Of a stretch of DNA of 64,000 nucleotides, positions 35,570 through 45,222 are shown piece after piece. Under the pieces are notes generated by a model. It was not told the origin of the DNA and made no database searches. It saw only the letters and a program-made list of their open reading frames with translations. The stretch is taken from positions 2,666,001 to 2,730,000 of the forward strand of contig NZ_JAFICD010000001.1 in NCBI RefSeq assembly GCF_017833525.1, in the 5' to 3' direction. The stretch comes from Duganella sp. 1411. Its GTDB lineage: Bacteria > Pseudomonadota > Gammaproteobacteria > Burkholderiales > Burkholderiaceae_D. The first letter of the stretch is position 1. Each line of letters starts with the position of its first letter. A program made the position numbers and the translations under genes.

Positions 35570-38500
35570 TTATTGCGCGACATACCTCGATGCGAACTGC
35601 TTGGCTCGCGCCGCAAGATCTGCATCTTCCGCACGGGACAGGCGGTTCAACACATCATCCAGCCGCTGCGACCAGGGTAGACCCAAGTCCTCCAGCGCAA
35701 CCAATAGCAAATCCAACCCGGGCGTGACAGTCCCTTCCAGCCGCGTAAGTATCGTCTGCCCCGCAGCCTCCGGATAAAACACTTTAATCAAATGCGCCAC
35801 GCCGCCAAACCCGTATCCATGGCACTGCTGCCAAAGCTCGGTAAGGCGATCCAGCGAAACCGCCGGAAGAGCCGCCAGGATATTGCTTGCAGCAGCAACC
35901 ACCCAGCGCGCCGGATGGGCAAGCGCCGCTTCCAATCGAGGTCGATTGATTTTCAGTCCGGGCGCCAGCCCCCAATCAGGGGCGATATCAAGCCCCATTC
36001 CAGGAATCCAACGGTAGGGATCACGCTCAGGCTGATTCAGAACTTGTTCGGCATCTGCTGCCAATTGCCCGCTGTCTATCCCCGACAGGGACAACAGAGC
36101 CTTGAGAACCTCCTCCACAGCATCCACATCGCTATGCGGCTCCAGCCAAGCCAAGCTATCGCCGCCGCTGGACTCCAGTAGCCCCGTGACCTGTACAAAT
36201 GCACGCCAATATTGAAGCGATCGGCGCGGCGAGTGAGTCTGCGGTTGCGCCGCCGCGCGCTTCGATACCGCCACGCGCAAAAGCAGATTCATTTCAATCC
36301 GTTTGGCTGCAACATATTTCTGCGGCGGGCTCAAGCGGCGCATCAGCGCCTCCGGATCAAGCCAGGGCGAGCGCACCGTGAAGCCTTTATGTTCGGCATA
36401 TGCTGCCACATCCATGGCGATACGCAAACTTAGCGTGGGATTGGCGGCCAGCGCCTCCAGATACGCCTGCGCATCTGCACGAGACCGGCTGGCGACTATC
36501 CTCGATACCATCCCCAGCCGCAGACGGTGCTCGATGTCATGGACCAGCGTGTCCTGTGCGCGCGTCGCCCCCGGATTTTTCAGTTGAAACGCTTGGCCGC
36601 CGGGAAGATCCAAGCGATCCAACACAAGTTCTATCTCATCTAGTATCTCGCCATCGCGGCCCGCTTCCAGCGCGCATAAACAGGCGATGGCCCGGGTCCA
36701 GCTCTGCCCGGACCTTCGTAAGGGCAGGAACCGCTCTTCCGCGACTGGCATGGCGCGGCAGACGTCACCGAGCGCAAGACCGATGGCATAAGTGTCCTCG
36801 TGGTACGGCGTTTGGACCAACAACTTCGTCCGCTCCAGAAGAGCTTCCTGCAAATGCGGGCTCACGTCGGCGCCATTGTCTGCAAGAATGAACAATGCGC
36901 GCTCAATTGCAGATGGACTAGCATCGGCACGCGCCAACAATGCAGCGACCAACTCGTTCGCTAAACCGAGTCCTGCCGCAAAACGGAACACCTCTACCCA
37001 CGCAGGATCGTCGAGGGAACGTTCGATGGCCACTGCCCTCTGCTGGGGGGCCATGTCGGCCAGTCGCCTGGCCGCGCCAAACTCGGCGAAGGTTTGATGG
37101 CTGGCAGCGATCAACTCATTGAGGCCGTAATGCAGCGTCTCGAGGATGCCAAGCTGTTCCCAGTGCGCCAGGCATTTCACCGTTGCGTCCATCGCCTCAA
37201 GCCTCGCGCCCCTGAATTCAGGCGCCAGCGCGGCGGCGCAGCGCTGCTGGATATCGTCGGCACAGGCCATGGGATCGAGCGTGATTTCCCAGCATATCAA
37301 ATCAAAAACCAGATTACGCAGCAAGCGCGGCTCGTGAATCTGCCCCGTCCTTGCGTTCATCTCTTTTTCCAGCAGGCTGAAGTAGTTCTTGTAGATTTGA
37401 ACTTTTGTACGTCCAAGTTGGTATCCATGGCAAATCAATCCGGTCGCCATGCCAAGCAATTGCGGGGTGCTCAGCGTGTCAAGCACCGCCTCGCCTCCGC
37501 GCAAACTATCAGCGACACGGCTTTGTACCTCCTTCACGGTTTTAATGGCGGGATCCGCGGCACGCAGCAATTGGCAAAGATTGTCGATGCCCTCGCGTGC
37601 GTCCCACCGCAGCAACTCGTAATGAGACCATTCGGCCAACAGGCCGGTCGTATAGCCGATCGGACGCGAAGTCACCACGATGCGCGCCAGCGGATAGCCG
37701 GCGGCGAACTTGACCAACGCCTCCGCCAGCTCGCCCTGATGCGCGCGCGTTTCGTCCAAGCCGTCACACAGGATTACCCATTCGCGCAAGTCCGCGCGCA
37801 AGACGTCGTTCGCCAGCGACGACGGCATACCTTCCAACCCGAGATCAAACACACTGTCGGCAAAGTTTTTACCGTTTTTCATCTCGACCACAACCCGCTT
37901 GAGCGACACCTTCAATACCGGATAGCCTTCGGCCGCATAGCGGTGCGCCAGCCTGGTCATCAATGTGGTCTTGCCCATGCCCGGCCCCGCCAGCACAACG
38001 GCCCTGGGCCGGAAATAGGCTGTCCACTCCGCGTCAAACAGGGGCGCGCCGTCGTGCCTTGAGGGCCGCTCGCCAGTATCGCGATAGCGCTGCAAAAGCT
38101 GCGGCAAGTCGTTGGGATGATCGGCCCAGTCCGGAAAGTGCCGCATCTTCAAGCCTATCCACGCATCCCGAACCGACAAGGCGACGTTAGTGGCAGGAAT
38201 GGAGAATTTATCGTTGCCCGCGGCTGTCCATTCCACCAGCCTGGCTAATATCGCCGATGCCGCGCTTGCATCTTGGGACAGCCTGACACCGGCGGCCATC
38301 AACACCCGCGATAACGATTCCAGCGTCCACCGCCCGCGCTTTTCGGGAATGAACGTGGCCTCGCGGTAAAGCCGATCCCATGCGGCCCCCTTGTGCTCAC
38401 CGCACAATTGCGACAACATGAACTTGGCTGACACAACATGAGCACTATCATCGGCACGCGCATGAACGGTGACCACGCGCAAGCGCGCGCAGACATGTTC

Positions 38501-39010
38501 CGGGTCGAGGTTTTCCTTGCGCAGGCGATCCATGAATTCACTGGAAATGTCATGCACGCTATCCGTGCGCCCTTCGCCAATGCGGTGCACATCCGTCGCC
38601 AGCTCTTCAGTAATGGTTCCGCTACTGGTTCCCGACACCGCTAACGCACCGTAGTGTATCGACTTTGACGTGACGGCCCGGGCCAGACTAAGTAACGCAT
38701 CCCAAAGGTGGGGGCCCCTTGTCAGCCCCTTCTTGACTTGGATTTCCGCGACCACGCCCCCGCTCAATTCGAGCCGCAAGTCATCGCCCGCTCCGCCGGT
38801 TTCGGACCACACCGCCAGAGGTTTGTCATCAACGATGCCGTCTAGCCAGTCTAAGGCATGCCCGGCCAACATATGTATGCCGGCAATCGCCGTCACGGCG
38901 GCCTGAAAATTCATGCCGCCAGCCGTTGCGGAGCCGCCGCCGGGGTCCCGTTGTCGTTTTACGCCTGGCGCCGCCGTCGAGGCCCGCTTCTTGCCGGTTT
39001 TTTGATTCAC
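35570..39010 (-). CDS. NACHT/STAND NTPase with nuclease-like N-terminus, candidate anti-phage protein
   Basis: A 1146-residue protein. The N-terminal 200 residues resemble Cap4/DUF4297-type PD-(D/E)xK nucleases: GGMNFQAAVTAI (31-42), then ETGGAGDDLRLEL (70-82) and AEIQVKKG (88-95), giving the D...QxK active-site pattern. The central NACHT NTPase has Walker A GPGMGKTT (342-349), Walker B VILCDGLDE (412-420) and a sensor VVTSRP (445-450). Residues about 500-1146 are helical, repeat-like and probably sense the trigger. The GTG start has AGGGAG six bases upstream. It is a stand-alone gene of lower G+C beside mutS. Architecture resembles Avs/bNACHT immune NTPases, but membership in a named class is not established. 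Confidence 0.85.
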   Translation of the reverse strand: MNQKTGKKRASTAAPGVKRQRDPGGGSATAGGMNFQAAVTAIAGIHMLAGHALDWLDGIVDDKPLAVWSETGGAGDDLRLELSGGVVAEIQVKKGLTRGPHLWDALLSLARAVTSKSIHYGALAVSGTSSGTITEELATDVHRIGEGRTDSVHDISSEFMDRLRKENLDPEHVCARLRVVTVHARADDSAHVVSAKFMLSQLCGEHKGAAWDRLYREATFIPEKRGRWTLESLSRVLMAAGVRLSQDASAASAILARLVEWTAAGNDKFSIPATNVALSVRDAWIGLKMRHFPDWADHPNDLPQLLQRYRDTGERPSRHDGAPLFDAEWTAYFRPRAVVLAGPGMGKTTLMTRLAHRYAAEGYPVLKVSLKRVVVEMKNGKNFADSVFDLGLEGMPSSLANDVLRADLREWVILCDGLDETRAHQGELAEALVKFAAGYPLARIVVTSRPIGYTTGLLAEWSHYELLRWDAREGIDNLCQLLRAADPAIKTVKEVQSRVADSLRGGEAVLDTLSTPQLLGMATGLICHGYQLGRTKVQIYKNYFSLLEKEMNARTGQIHEPRLLRNLVFDLICWEITLDPMACADDIQQRCAAALAPEFRGARLEAMDATVKCLAHWEQLGILETLHYGLNELIAASHQTFAEFGAARRLADMAPQQRAVAIERSLDDPAWVEVFRFAAGLGLANELVAALLARADASPSAIERALFILADNGADVSPHLQEALLERTKLLVQTPYHEDTYAIGLALGDVCRAMPVAEERFLPLRRSGQSWTRAIACLCALEAGRDGEILDEIELVLDRLDLPGGQAFQLKNPGATRAQDTLVHDIEHRLRLGMVSRIVASRSRADAQAYLEALAANPTLSLRIAMDVAAYAEHKGFTVRSPWLDPEALMRRLSPPQKYVAAKRIEMNLLLRVAVSKRAAAQPQTHSPRRSLQYWRAFVQVTGLLESSGGDSLAWLEPHSDVDAVEEVLKALLSLSGIDSGQLAADAEQVLNQPERDPYRWIPGMGLDIAPDWGLAPGLKINRPRLEAALAHPARWVVAAASNILAALPAVSLDRLTELWQQCHGYGFGGVAHLIKVFYPEAAGQTILTRLEGTVTPGLDLLLVALEDLGLPWSQRLDDVLNRLSRAEDADLAARAKQFASRYVAQ

Positions 39011-39019
39011 TCCGCACTC

Positions 39020-39033
39020 CCTATGCTCATAGG
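39020..39033. promoter_or_regulatory. Palindrome just upstream of the NACHT gene
   Basis: CCTATG-CT-CATAGG, a perfect 6+6 bp inverted repeat 10 bp before the NACHT start, next to its ribosome-binding site. On the minus strand a TATAGA -10-like element lies about 10 bp further upstream, so the palindrome would cover the transcription start. Confidence 0.4.
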
Positions 39034-39254
39034 AAACATTCTATACACACAGCACATGGGGTGTCCATCGCAGCGGCAGGGGCATCTTGCGTCGTCAGCC
39101 CAACGTGGTTACAGCAAGCTTGGGATAGCAGATCGCGGGGAGCGCGCGCCGGATATGCCGGATCCGTCCCTAAAACCGGTAGAATGTCGGGTTACGCGCC
39201 GTGGTCGTTGTGCCCCGGCAAAACCAGACTCATCGCACCGCAAAAAAAGAACCA

Positions 39255-41945
39255 ATGACCACCGTCCCCAACGAAATCAACGCCGCCGCCGTCAAGAACA
39301 GTCCCACCGAAAAAGTCACGCCGATGATGCAGCAGTACCTCAGCATCAAGGCCGAGTATCCCGACATGCTGGTGTTCTACCGCATGGGCGACTTCTACGA
39401 GCTGTTCCACACGGACGCGGAGAAAGCGGCGCGCATGCTCGGCATCACGCTGACGGCGCGCGGCTCGTCGGGCGGCCAGCCGATCAAGATGTGCGGCGTG
39501 CCGTTCCATTCGCTCGAGGGCTATCTGGCCAAGCTGGTCAAGATCGGCGAGTCGTGCGCGATCTGCGAGCAAATCGGCGACCCGGCCACCAGCAAAGGCC
39601 CGGTCGAGCGCAAGGTGATGCGCGTGGTCACGCCGGGCACCCTGACCGACGCCGACCTGCTGCCGGAAAAGGCCGAGCGCCCGCTGCTGGCGATGTGCAT
39701 CATCAGCCAGCGCAAGGTGTGCACCGCCGGCCTGGCGTGGCTGTCGCTGGCCAGCGGTTCGCTCAAGCTGATGGAATTCTCCGGCGACAGCCGCACCGTC
39801 AACACCCGCATGCAGCAGGAACTAGAACGCATCGCGCCGGCCGAGATCCTGCGCGGCGATAACGCCGACCTGTTCGAGGAGGCCGTCAACTGCCACGTCA
39901 ACCGCGTGCCGGACTGGCACTTCGACGTCGTCACCGGCCACAAGTCGCTGCTCGATCAATTGAGCGTGGCGACCTTGACCGGCTTCGGCGCCGACGGCCT
40001 GGGCGCGGCGTTCGGCGCGGCCGGCGCGCTGCTGCGCTACGCCCAGTCGACCCAGGGCCGCGGCCTGCAGCACGTGCGCAGCCTGAGCACCGAGACCGAG
40101 AGCGAGTTCATCGGCTTGGACGCGGCCACGCGCCGCAACCTGGAGCTGACCGAGACCATACGCGGCCAGGAGTCCCCCACGCTGTTCTCGCTGCTGGACC
40201 ACTGCCGCACGGCGATGGGTTCGCGCCTGCTGCGCTACTGGCTGCACCACGCGCGCCGCGACCAGGCCATCGCCCGTTCGCGCCACGAGGCCATCGCCGC
40301 GCTGGCGCGGGCCGACGCCACCGGCGCCCTGTCGCACACCTTGGCGCAGGTGCCCGACATCGAACGCATCACCACGCGCATCGCGCTGCTGTCGGCGCGC
40401 CCGCGCGACCTGGCCAGCCTGCGCGACGGCGTCAAGCAGTTGCCGGCCTTGCGCCACGGCCTGCAGCGCGCGCTGTCCGATCCGGACGGCCTGCTCAACG
40501 CCATCAACACCGACCTGGCCTCGCCGGAGGAATGCCTGGACCTGCTGGTGCGCGCGGTGGCGCCGGAGCCGGCCAACATGGTGCGCGACGGCGGCGTGTT
40601 CGCGCGCGGCTTCGACGCGGAGCTCGACGAGCTGCGCGCGCTGTCCGAGAACGCCGGCCAGTTCCTGGTCGACCTGGAGACGCGCGAGCGCGCCCGCACC
40701 GGCATCGCCAACCTGCGCGTGGAGTACAACAAGGTGCACGGCTTCTACATCGAGGTCACGCACGGCCAGACCACCAAGGTGCCGGACGACTACCGCCGCC
40801 GCCAGACCCTGAAAAACGCCGAGCGTTACATCACGCCGGAACTGAAGGCGTTCGAGGACAAGGCGCTGTCGGCGCAGGACAAGGCGCTGGCGCGCGAGAA
40901 GATGCTGTACGACCAGCTGCTGGCCGACCTGGCGCCGTTCATCGGCTGCCTGCAGACGATCTCGAAGGCGCTGGCGCAGCTCGACGCGCTGGTGTCCTTG
41001 ACCGACCACGCGCTGCGCCACAACTGGTGCGCGCCGCAGCTGGTCGACGGCCCGTGCATCAACATCGTCGAGGGCCGCCATCCGGTGGTGGAGAACCAGA
41101 TCGAGCGCTTCATCGCCAACGATTGCCGCTTCGTCGACGACCGCCGCCTGCTGCTGATCACCGGCCCGAACATGGGCGGTAAGTCGACCTTCATGCGCCA
41201 GGTGGCGCTGATCACGCTGCTGGCCTACGTCGGCAGCTACGTGCCGGCCACCAGCGCGACGATCGGCCCGATCGACCGCATCTTCACCCGCATCGGCGCC
41301 ACCGACGATCTGGCCGGCGGCCGCTCGACCTTCATGGTGGAGATGACCGAATCGGCGGCGATCCTCAACGGCGCCACCGAGCATTCGCTGGTGCTGATGG
41401 ACGAGGTGGGACGCGGCACCTCGACCTTCGACGGCCTGGCGCTGGCGTGGGCGATCGCGCGCCACCTGATCGACACCAGCCGCAGCTTCTCGCTGTTCGC
41501 GACCCACTACTTCGAGCTGACGCAGCTGCCGGAAAGCCATCCGACGGCGGCCAACGTGCACCTGTCGGCGGTCGAGCACAAGGACAGCATCGTGTTCCTG
41601 CACGCGGTGCAGGACGGTCCGGCGTCGCAAAGCTACGGCTTGCAGGTGGCGCAGTTGGCCGGCGTGCCGCAGACGGTGATCAAGGCCGCGCGCAAGCATC
41701 TGGCGCGGCTCGAGGCGCAGGCGCTCGACGCCACGCCGCAACTCGATTTGTTCGCCGCCCCCACCGCCGACGCCAACGACGAGGTGCACGAGGTTCCGGC
41801 GACCGGCACCGCCGCCGGCCCGACGCCGGCCATGCGCGAGCTGCTCGACGCGCTCGACGATCTGGACCCGGACGCGCTCACGCCGCGCGAGGCGCTGGAC
41901 CGGCTGTATCAGCTCAAGCGCCTGACGGAGACGGCACAGGCATGA
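39255..41945 (+). CDS. mutS: DNA mismatch repair protein MutS
   Basis: An 896-residue mismatch sensor. The mismatch-recognition motif F41[10 protein letters not shown] is intact, the clamp and lever domains follow, and the ABC ATPase has Walker [10 protein letters not shown] (637-645), MVEMTESA signature and [13 protein letters not shown]alker B. The C-terminus has a normal tetramerisation tail ([25 protein letters not shown]). The start MTTVPNEI was preferred to an in-frame ATG at 39201 that adds 18 unrelated residues. It overlaps the next gene as ATGA. Confidence 0.97.
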   Translation: MTTVPNEINAAAVKNSPTEKVTPMMQQYLSIKAEYPDMLVFYRMGDFYELFHTDAEKAARMLGITLTARGSSGGQPIKMCGVPFHSLEGYLAKLVKIGESCAICEQIGDPATSKGPVERKVMRVVTPGTLTDADLLPEKAERPLLAMCIISQRKVCTAGLAWLSLASGSLKLMEFSGDSRTVNTRMQQELERIAPAEILRGDNADLFEEAVNCHVNRVPDWHFDVVTGHKSLLDQLSVATLTGFGADGLGAAFGAAGALLRYAQSTQGRGLQHVRSLSTETESEFIGLDAATRRNLELTETIRGQESPTLFSLLDHCRTAMGSRLLRYWLHHARRDQAIARSRHEAIAALARADATGALSHTLAQVPDIERITTRIALLSARPRDLASLRDGVKQLPALRHGLQRALSDPDGLLNAINTDLASPEECLDLLVRAVAPEPANMVRDGGVFARGFDAELDELRALSENAGQFLVDLETRERARTGIANLRVEYNKVHGFYIEVTHGQTTKVPDDYRRRQTLKNAERYITPELKAFEDKALSAQDKALAREKMLYDQLLADLAPFIGCLQTISKALAQLDALVSLTDHALRHNWCAPQLVDGPCINIVEGRHPVVENQIERFIANDCRFVDDRRLLLITGPNMGGKSTFMRQVALITLLAYVGSYVPATSATIGPIDRIFTRIGATDDLAGGRSTFMVEMTESAAILNGATEHSLVLMDEVGRGTSTFDGLALAWAIARHLIDTSRSFSLFATHYFELTQLPESHPTAANVHLSAVEHKDSIVFLHAVQDGPASQSYGLQVAQLAGVPQTVIKAARKHLARLEAQALDATPQLDLFAAPTADANDEVHEVPATGTAAGPTPAMRELLDALDDLDPDALTPREALDRLYQLKRLTETAQA

Positions 41946-42910
41946 CGCGCGCCGCCTCCAGGTTGGCGGTCACGCTGTCGCTCGCGCTGGCCGTGGTGGC
42001 GGCGGGCGCGCACGCGGCGCCGAACGGCGGCGGCTTCCAGTTCGCCGTGATCGGCCATCCGTTCAAGAACGGCGCCGACGAGGCCACGCTCAAGCGCGCC
42101 ATCGCCGCCGCCATGCAGGCCAATCCGGCCTTCATCGTCGCCACCGGCATCAAGGCCGTCAACGAGCCTTGCAGCGACAAGCTGTACGCGGCGCGCCACG
42201 CGCTGCTCGACGTCGCGGCCGCGCCGGTGATCGTCTCGCTGGCCGGCAGCGACTGGAGCGCCTGCCTCAATTCGGCCGGCCGCTCGAACGCCATCGAACG
42301 CTTGAACCGCCTGCGCGAACTGTATTACGGCGAGCCCGAATCGCTGGGCGCGAAACGCTTGCCGTTGACGCGCTTGTCGAGCACCGCCAAGTTCCGCAGC
42401 TACGCCGAGAACGCGCACTGGGAGTACGGCAAGGTGCTGTTCGCAACGATCAATCTGCCGGCCAACAACAACCACTTCCGGCCCGAGGCGGGCCGCAACA
42501 GCGAATACGAGGACCGCCTGGTGGCCAACCGCGCGTGGCTGCACCGGTTGTTCACCTTGGCCGCGCGCCAGAAGCTGCATGGCCTGGTGCTGTTCTCGGA
42601 CGGCGCCGTCGGGCTGCAGGAGGAGGAAGGGTTTTCGCTGTTGCCGCGTTTCGAATCGAAACAGGATGGCTTCGCCGAGCCGCGCCGGCAGATCAAGACG
42701 CTGGCGGGTAAATTCAAGGGCAAGGTGCTGCTGGTGGACACCCAGGTGCTAAGCCCGGCCGCCGGCAGCGGCAAGTCCGAGCCGGCCATCGATTGGCGCG
42801 GCAACGTGGGGCATTTGAGCGTGGCCGCGGAATCGGCCGAGGTGCGCGTCAATCCCGACACCGCCGCCCTGTTCACCATCAAGGGCGGCGGCGCCGAGAC
42901 GACGCCTTGA
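41942..42910 (+). CDS. Exported degenerate metallophosphoesterase homologue
   Basis: A 322-residue protein with a signal peptide (about 1-25, [13 protein letters not shown]) followed by a sequence that follows the calcineurin-like phosphoesterase pattern but lacks its metal ligands: [10 protein letters not shown] replaces the D-x-H motif, IVATGIKA the GD motif, and [12 protein letters not shown] the GNH/GDN-EWTDC motif. [11 protein letters not shown] and a later NNNHF segment still match bacterial homologues. It is translationally coupled to mutS (ATGA) yet predicted periplasmic, so it is probably only co-transcribed. It may be a binding rather than a catalytic protein. Homology is inferred from motif order only. 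Confidence 0.65.
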   Translation: MTRAASRLAVTLSLALAVVAAGAHAAPNGGGFQFAVIGHPFKNGADEATLKRAIAAAMQANPAFIVATGIKAVNEPCSDKLYAARHALLDVAAAPVIVSLAGSDWSACLNSAGRSNAIERLNRLRELYYGEPESLGAKRLPLTRLSSTAKFRSYAENAHWEYGKVLFATINLPANNNHFRPEAGRNSEYEDRLVANRAWLHRLFTLAARQKLHGLVLFSDGAVGLQEEEGFSLLPRFESKQDGFAEPRRQIKTLAGKFKGKVLLVDTQVLSPAAGSGKSEPAIDWRGNVGHLSVAAESAEVRVNPDTAALFTIKGGGAETTP

Positions 42911-42919
42911 TCGACTAGA

Positions 42920-43462
42920 TTAGTGGATCGGGTGGATGGCGACGTGGTCGCCCTCGTCGCCTTCGTCGTCCTCGTCACCGTGGTGGTGGCCGTGGGCGCC
43001 GTGCACGTGGCCGTGGGCGATTTCCTCGTCCGACGCTTCGCGCACTTCGGTGACGTTGAGCGAGAAGCGCAGCGCCATGCCGGCCAGCGGATGGTTGCCG
43101 TCCAAAACGACCTTGTCGTCGGCGATGTCGGTGACGGTGAAGATCATCGCCTCGTCGGCGTCGTCGCCGTCCGGCATGCCTTCGAACTGCATGCCCACTT
43201 CCAGCGGCTCCGGCAGGCGGTTGCGCGGCTCGACCTTGACCAGCGCGGCGTCGTAATCGCCGAACGCGTCTTCCGGCTCGATCTGGATGATCGACGAATA
43301 GCCGACTTCCTTGCCATCCAGTTCTTCTTCGATTTTCGGCAGGGTGTTCTCGTAGCCACCGTGCAGGTAGACCATCGGTTGACGGCCGTCTTCGATCAGA
43401 TTGTCCTGGGCATCGGACAGTTTGTAATTCACAGTCACGACCGTGTTCTTGGCAATCTTCAT
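42920..43462 (-). CDS. slyD: FKBP-type peptidyl-prolyl isomerase SlyD
   Basis: A 180-residue cytoplasmic prolyl isomerase and nickel-binding chaperone. FKBP half-domains (VTVNYKLSDAQDNLIED and GNHPLAGMALRFSLNV) flank the insert-in-flap domain (about 70-125). The last 35 residues are rich in His, Asp and Glu (AHGHVHGAHGHHHGDEDDE), the SlyD metal-binding tail. AAAGGA precedes the ATG. It may assist metalloenzyme maturation; no hydrogenase or urease genes are in the window. Confidence 0.95.
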   Translation of the reverse strand: MKIAKNTVVTVNYKLSDAQDNLIEDGRQPMVYLHGGYENTLPKIEEELDGKEVGYSSIIQIEPEDAFGDYDAALVKVEPRNRLPEPLEVGMQFEGMPDGDDADEAMIFTVTDIADDKVVLDGNHPLAGMALRFSLNVTEVREASDEEIAHGHVHGAHGHHHGDEDDEGDEGDHVAIHPIH

Positions 43463-43522
43463 TGGAATTTCCTTTCTGTTATGAGCAGGCAGATTATACC
43501 TTTAATCGTGGGCGCGCCAGAT

Positions 43523-43586
43523 CCGCACGGCGCACGCCCCCGGGGTCGGACCCTGTCGGGTCCGACCCCTCTGATTGGGGTGCGGG
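43523..43586. repeat. Nested palindromic repeat, copy B, in a divergent promoter region
   Basis: Inner hairpin GGGGTCGGACCC (43542-43553) / GGGTCCGACCCC (43558-43569) with a 4-nt loop, framed by CCGCAC (43523-43528) / GTGCGG (43580-43585). Unlike copies A and D it lies between the divergent starts of slyD and roxA, where a terminator is not needed, so it may influence transcription or simply be an inserted element. Confidence 0.75.
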
Positions 43587-43588
43587 TT

Positions 43589-43594
43589 TATAAT
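43589..43594 (+). promoter_or_regulatory. TATAAT -10 box giving a leaderless roxA transcript
   Basis: A perfect TATAAT lies six bases before the roxA ATG (43600). Transcription would start at or very near the A of ATG. No Shine-Dalgarno sequence is present, and no good -35 box is visible; the -35 region overlaps the end of repeat copy B. Confidence 0.5.
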
Positions 43595-43599
43595 GCGGT

Positions 43600-44727
43600 A
43601 TGAAAAAATTACCGCTCCTCGGCGACATCACGCCGGCGCAGTTTCTGCGCGACTACTGGCATAAAAAGCCACTCCTGATCCGTAACGCCATTCCCGGCTT
43701 CAAGTCACTGCTGAGCCTTGACGCCTTGACCAAGCTGGCCTCGACCAACCACGCCGAATCGCGCCTGATCGCCGCCGTCGACGGCGAGTGGTCGATGCAG
43801 CACGGCCCGCTGGAGACCCTGCCGCCGCTGACGCAAAAGGAATGGACCTTGCTGGTGCAAGGCGTCAACCTGTTCGACGCCAAGGCCGACGCGCTGCTGC
43901 GCCAGTTCCGCTTCATCCCCGACGCCCGCCTCGACGACCTGATGGTCAGCTTCGCCACCGACGGCGGCGGCGTCGGTCCGCACTTCGATTCCTACGACGT
44001 GTTCCTGTTGCAGGCGCAGGGGCAGCGCCGCTGGCGCATCGGCCCGCAGAAAGACCTGAGCCTGGTCGAGGGCCTGCCGCTGAAAATCCTCGCCAACTTC
44101 AAGCCCAACGAGGAGTTCATCCTCAATCCGGGCGACATGCTGTACCTGCCGCCCCACTACGCCCACGACGGCGTGGCCATCGGCGATTGCCAGACCTATT
44201 CGATCGGCTTCCGCTCGCCGTCGTACCAGGAGCTGGGCGAGGCCTTCCTGCAATTCATGGCCGATTCGATCGACCTGCCGGGCCGCTACGGCGATCCGGA
44301 GCTGGAAGCGACGTCCAAGCCGGCCGAGATCCCGCGCCACATGCTGAGCACGATCACCGAGGAGATCAACAAGGTCCGCTTCACCGAGGAGGACGTGACC
44401 ATCTTCCTGGGCGAATACATGTCCGAGCCCAAGCACAACGTGTTCTTCACCGGGCCAGCCAAGCCGCTGGCGGTGGGCAAGTTCGGCGAGGCGGCCGCGA
44501 AAAAAGGCTTGTCGCTGTCGCGCAAGACGCAAATGCTGTATCGCGGCAAACACGTGTTCATCAACGGCGAGTCGTTCGGCGTCGGCCGCGCCGACAAGGT
44601 GGCGCTGGAATTGCTGGCCAACAATCGCGCGCTGAGCGGCGCCGAGCTGGCGCAGGCGTCCGACGACGTCATGGACGCGCTGTACACGTGGTACCAGGAC
44701 GGCTGGGTCGAACTGGGCCAAGGCTAA
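43600..44727 (+). CDS. roxA: JmjC/cupin ribosomal oxygenase (YcfD/RoxA-like arginine hydroxylase)
   Basis: A 375-residue Fe(II)/2-oxoglutarate oxygenase of the YcfD/RoxA type, which hydroxylates ribosomal protein uL16 on arginine in relatives. The metal triad is H128-x-D130 (GPHFDSYDVF) and H189 (PPHYAHDG); NPGDMLYLPP and YSIGFRSPS flank it, and a C-terminal winged-helix dimerisation region follows. The start MKKLPLLGD has no ribosome-binding site but a TATAAT six bases upstream, suggesting leaderless translation. The small DUF-type gene behind it (18 bp) is probably co-transcribed. Confidence 0.92.
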   Translation: MKKLPLLGDITPAQFLRDYWHKKPLLIRNAIPGFKSLLSLDALTKLASTNHAESRLIAAVDGEWSMQHGPLETLPPLTQKEWTLLVQGVNLFDAKADALLRQFRFIPDARLDDLMVSFATDGGGVGPHFDSYDVFLLQAQGQRRWRIGPQKDLSLVEGLPLKILANFKPNEEFILNPGDMLYLPPHYAHDGVAIGDCQTYSIGFRSPSYQELGEAFLQFMADSIDLPGRYGDPELEATSKPAEIPRHMLSTITEEINKVRFTEEDVTIFLGEYMSEPKHNVFFTGPAKPLAVGKFGEAAAKKGLSLSRKTQMLYRGKHVFINGESFGVGRADKVALELLANNRALSGAELAQASDDVMDALYTWYQDGWVELGQG

Positions 44728-44745
44728 TCAACCTGCGGAGGCCAG

Positions 44746-45222
44746 ATGGACAGGCAAGTGTTTCCCTTCACCACGAGGAGCGGGTTCGCCGGGCAACTGG
44801 CGGCCTGCCTGGCCCGCGCCGAGCACACGCTGCGCCTGTTCGATCCGGACTTCGCCGTCTGGGAGCTGGGCAGCAGCGCCAGCGACGCCACGCTGCGCCG
44901 CTTCCTCAAAGGCGGCGGCCGCCTGCAACTGGCCGCCCACGACGGCAAGCCGGTGGAACGGGACGCGCCCCGCTTCCTGCGTCTGCTGAAGGATTACGGC
45001 CACGCGATCGAGGTGCGCCGCACCAGCCAGCCGCTGCGCCAGTTGACCGACTCGTTCTGCATCGCCGACGAGCGCCATATCGTCCGGCGTTTCCATTCCG
45101 ATCATTTCCGTGGTGAAGCGGTTTTCGACGGTCCGGCCGATTTAAAGACGTCTTTGGAACGTTTCCTTACAATTTGGGACGAATCCGGGCCCGGATTGTA
45201 TGCAAACTCAACGGGATTATGA
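44746..45222 (+). CDS. Small phospholipase-D-fold-like protein, function unknown
   Basis: A 158-residue cytoplasmic protein (FAGQLAACLARAEHTLRLFD, FLKGGGRLQLAAHD, RRFHSDHFRGEAVFDGP). The strand-helix pattern resembles half of a phospholipase D domain without the catalytic HKD motif, and similar proteins of unknown function (DUF7931-like, from memory) occur in Burkholderiales. TGCGGAGG gives a strong ribosome-binding site. It follows roxA by 18 bp in the same direction, so they probably share a transcript. No function can be assigned. Confidence 0.7.
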   Translation: MDRQVFPFTTRSGFAGQLAACLARAEHTLRLFDPDFAVWELGSSASDATLRRFLKGGGRLQLAAHDGKPVERDAPRFLRLLKDYGHAIEVRRTSQPLRQLTDSFCIADERHIVRRFHSDHFRGEAVFDGPADLKTSLERFLTIWDESGPGLYANSTGL

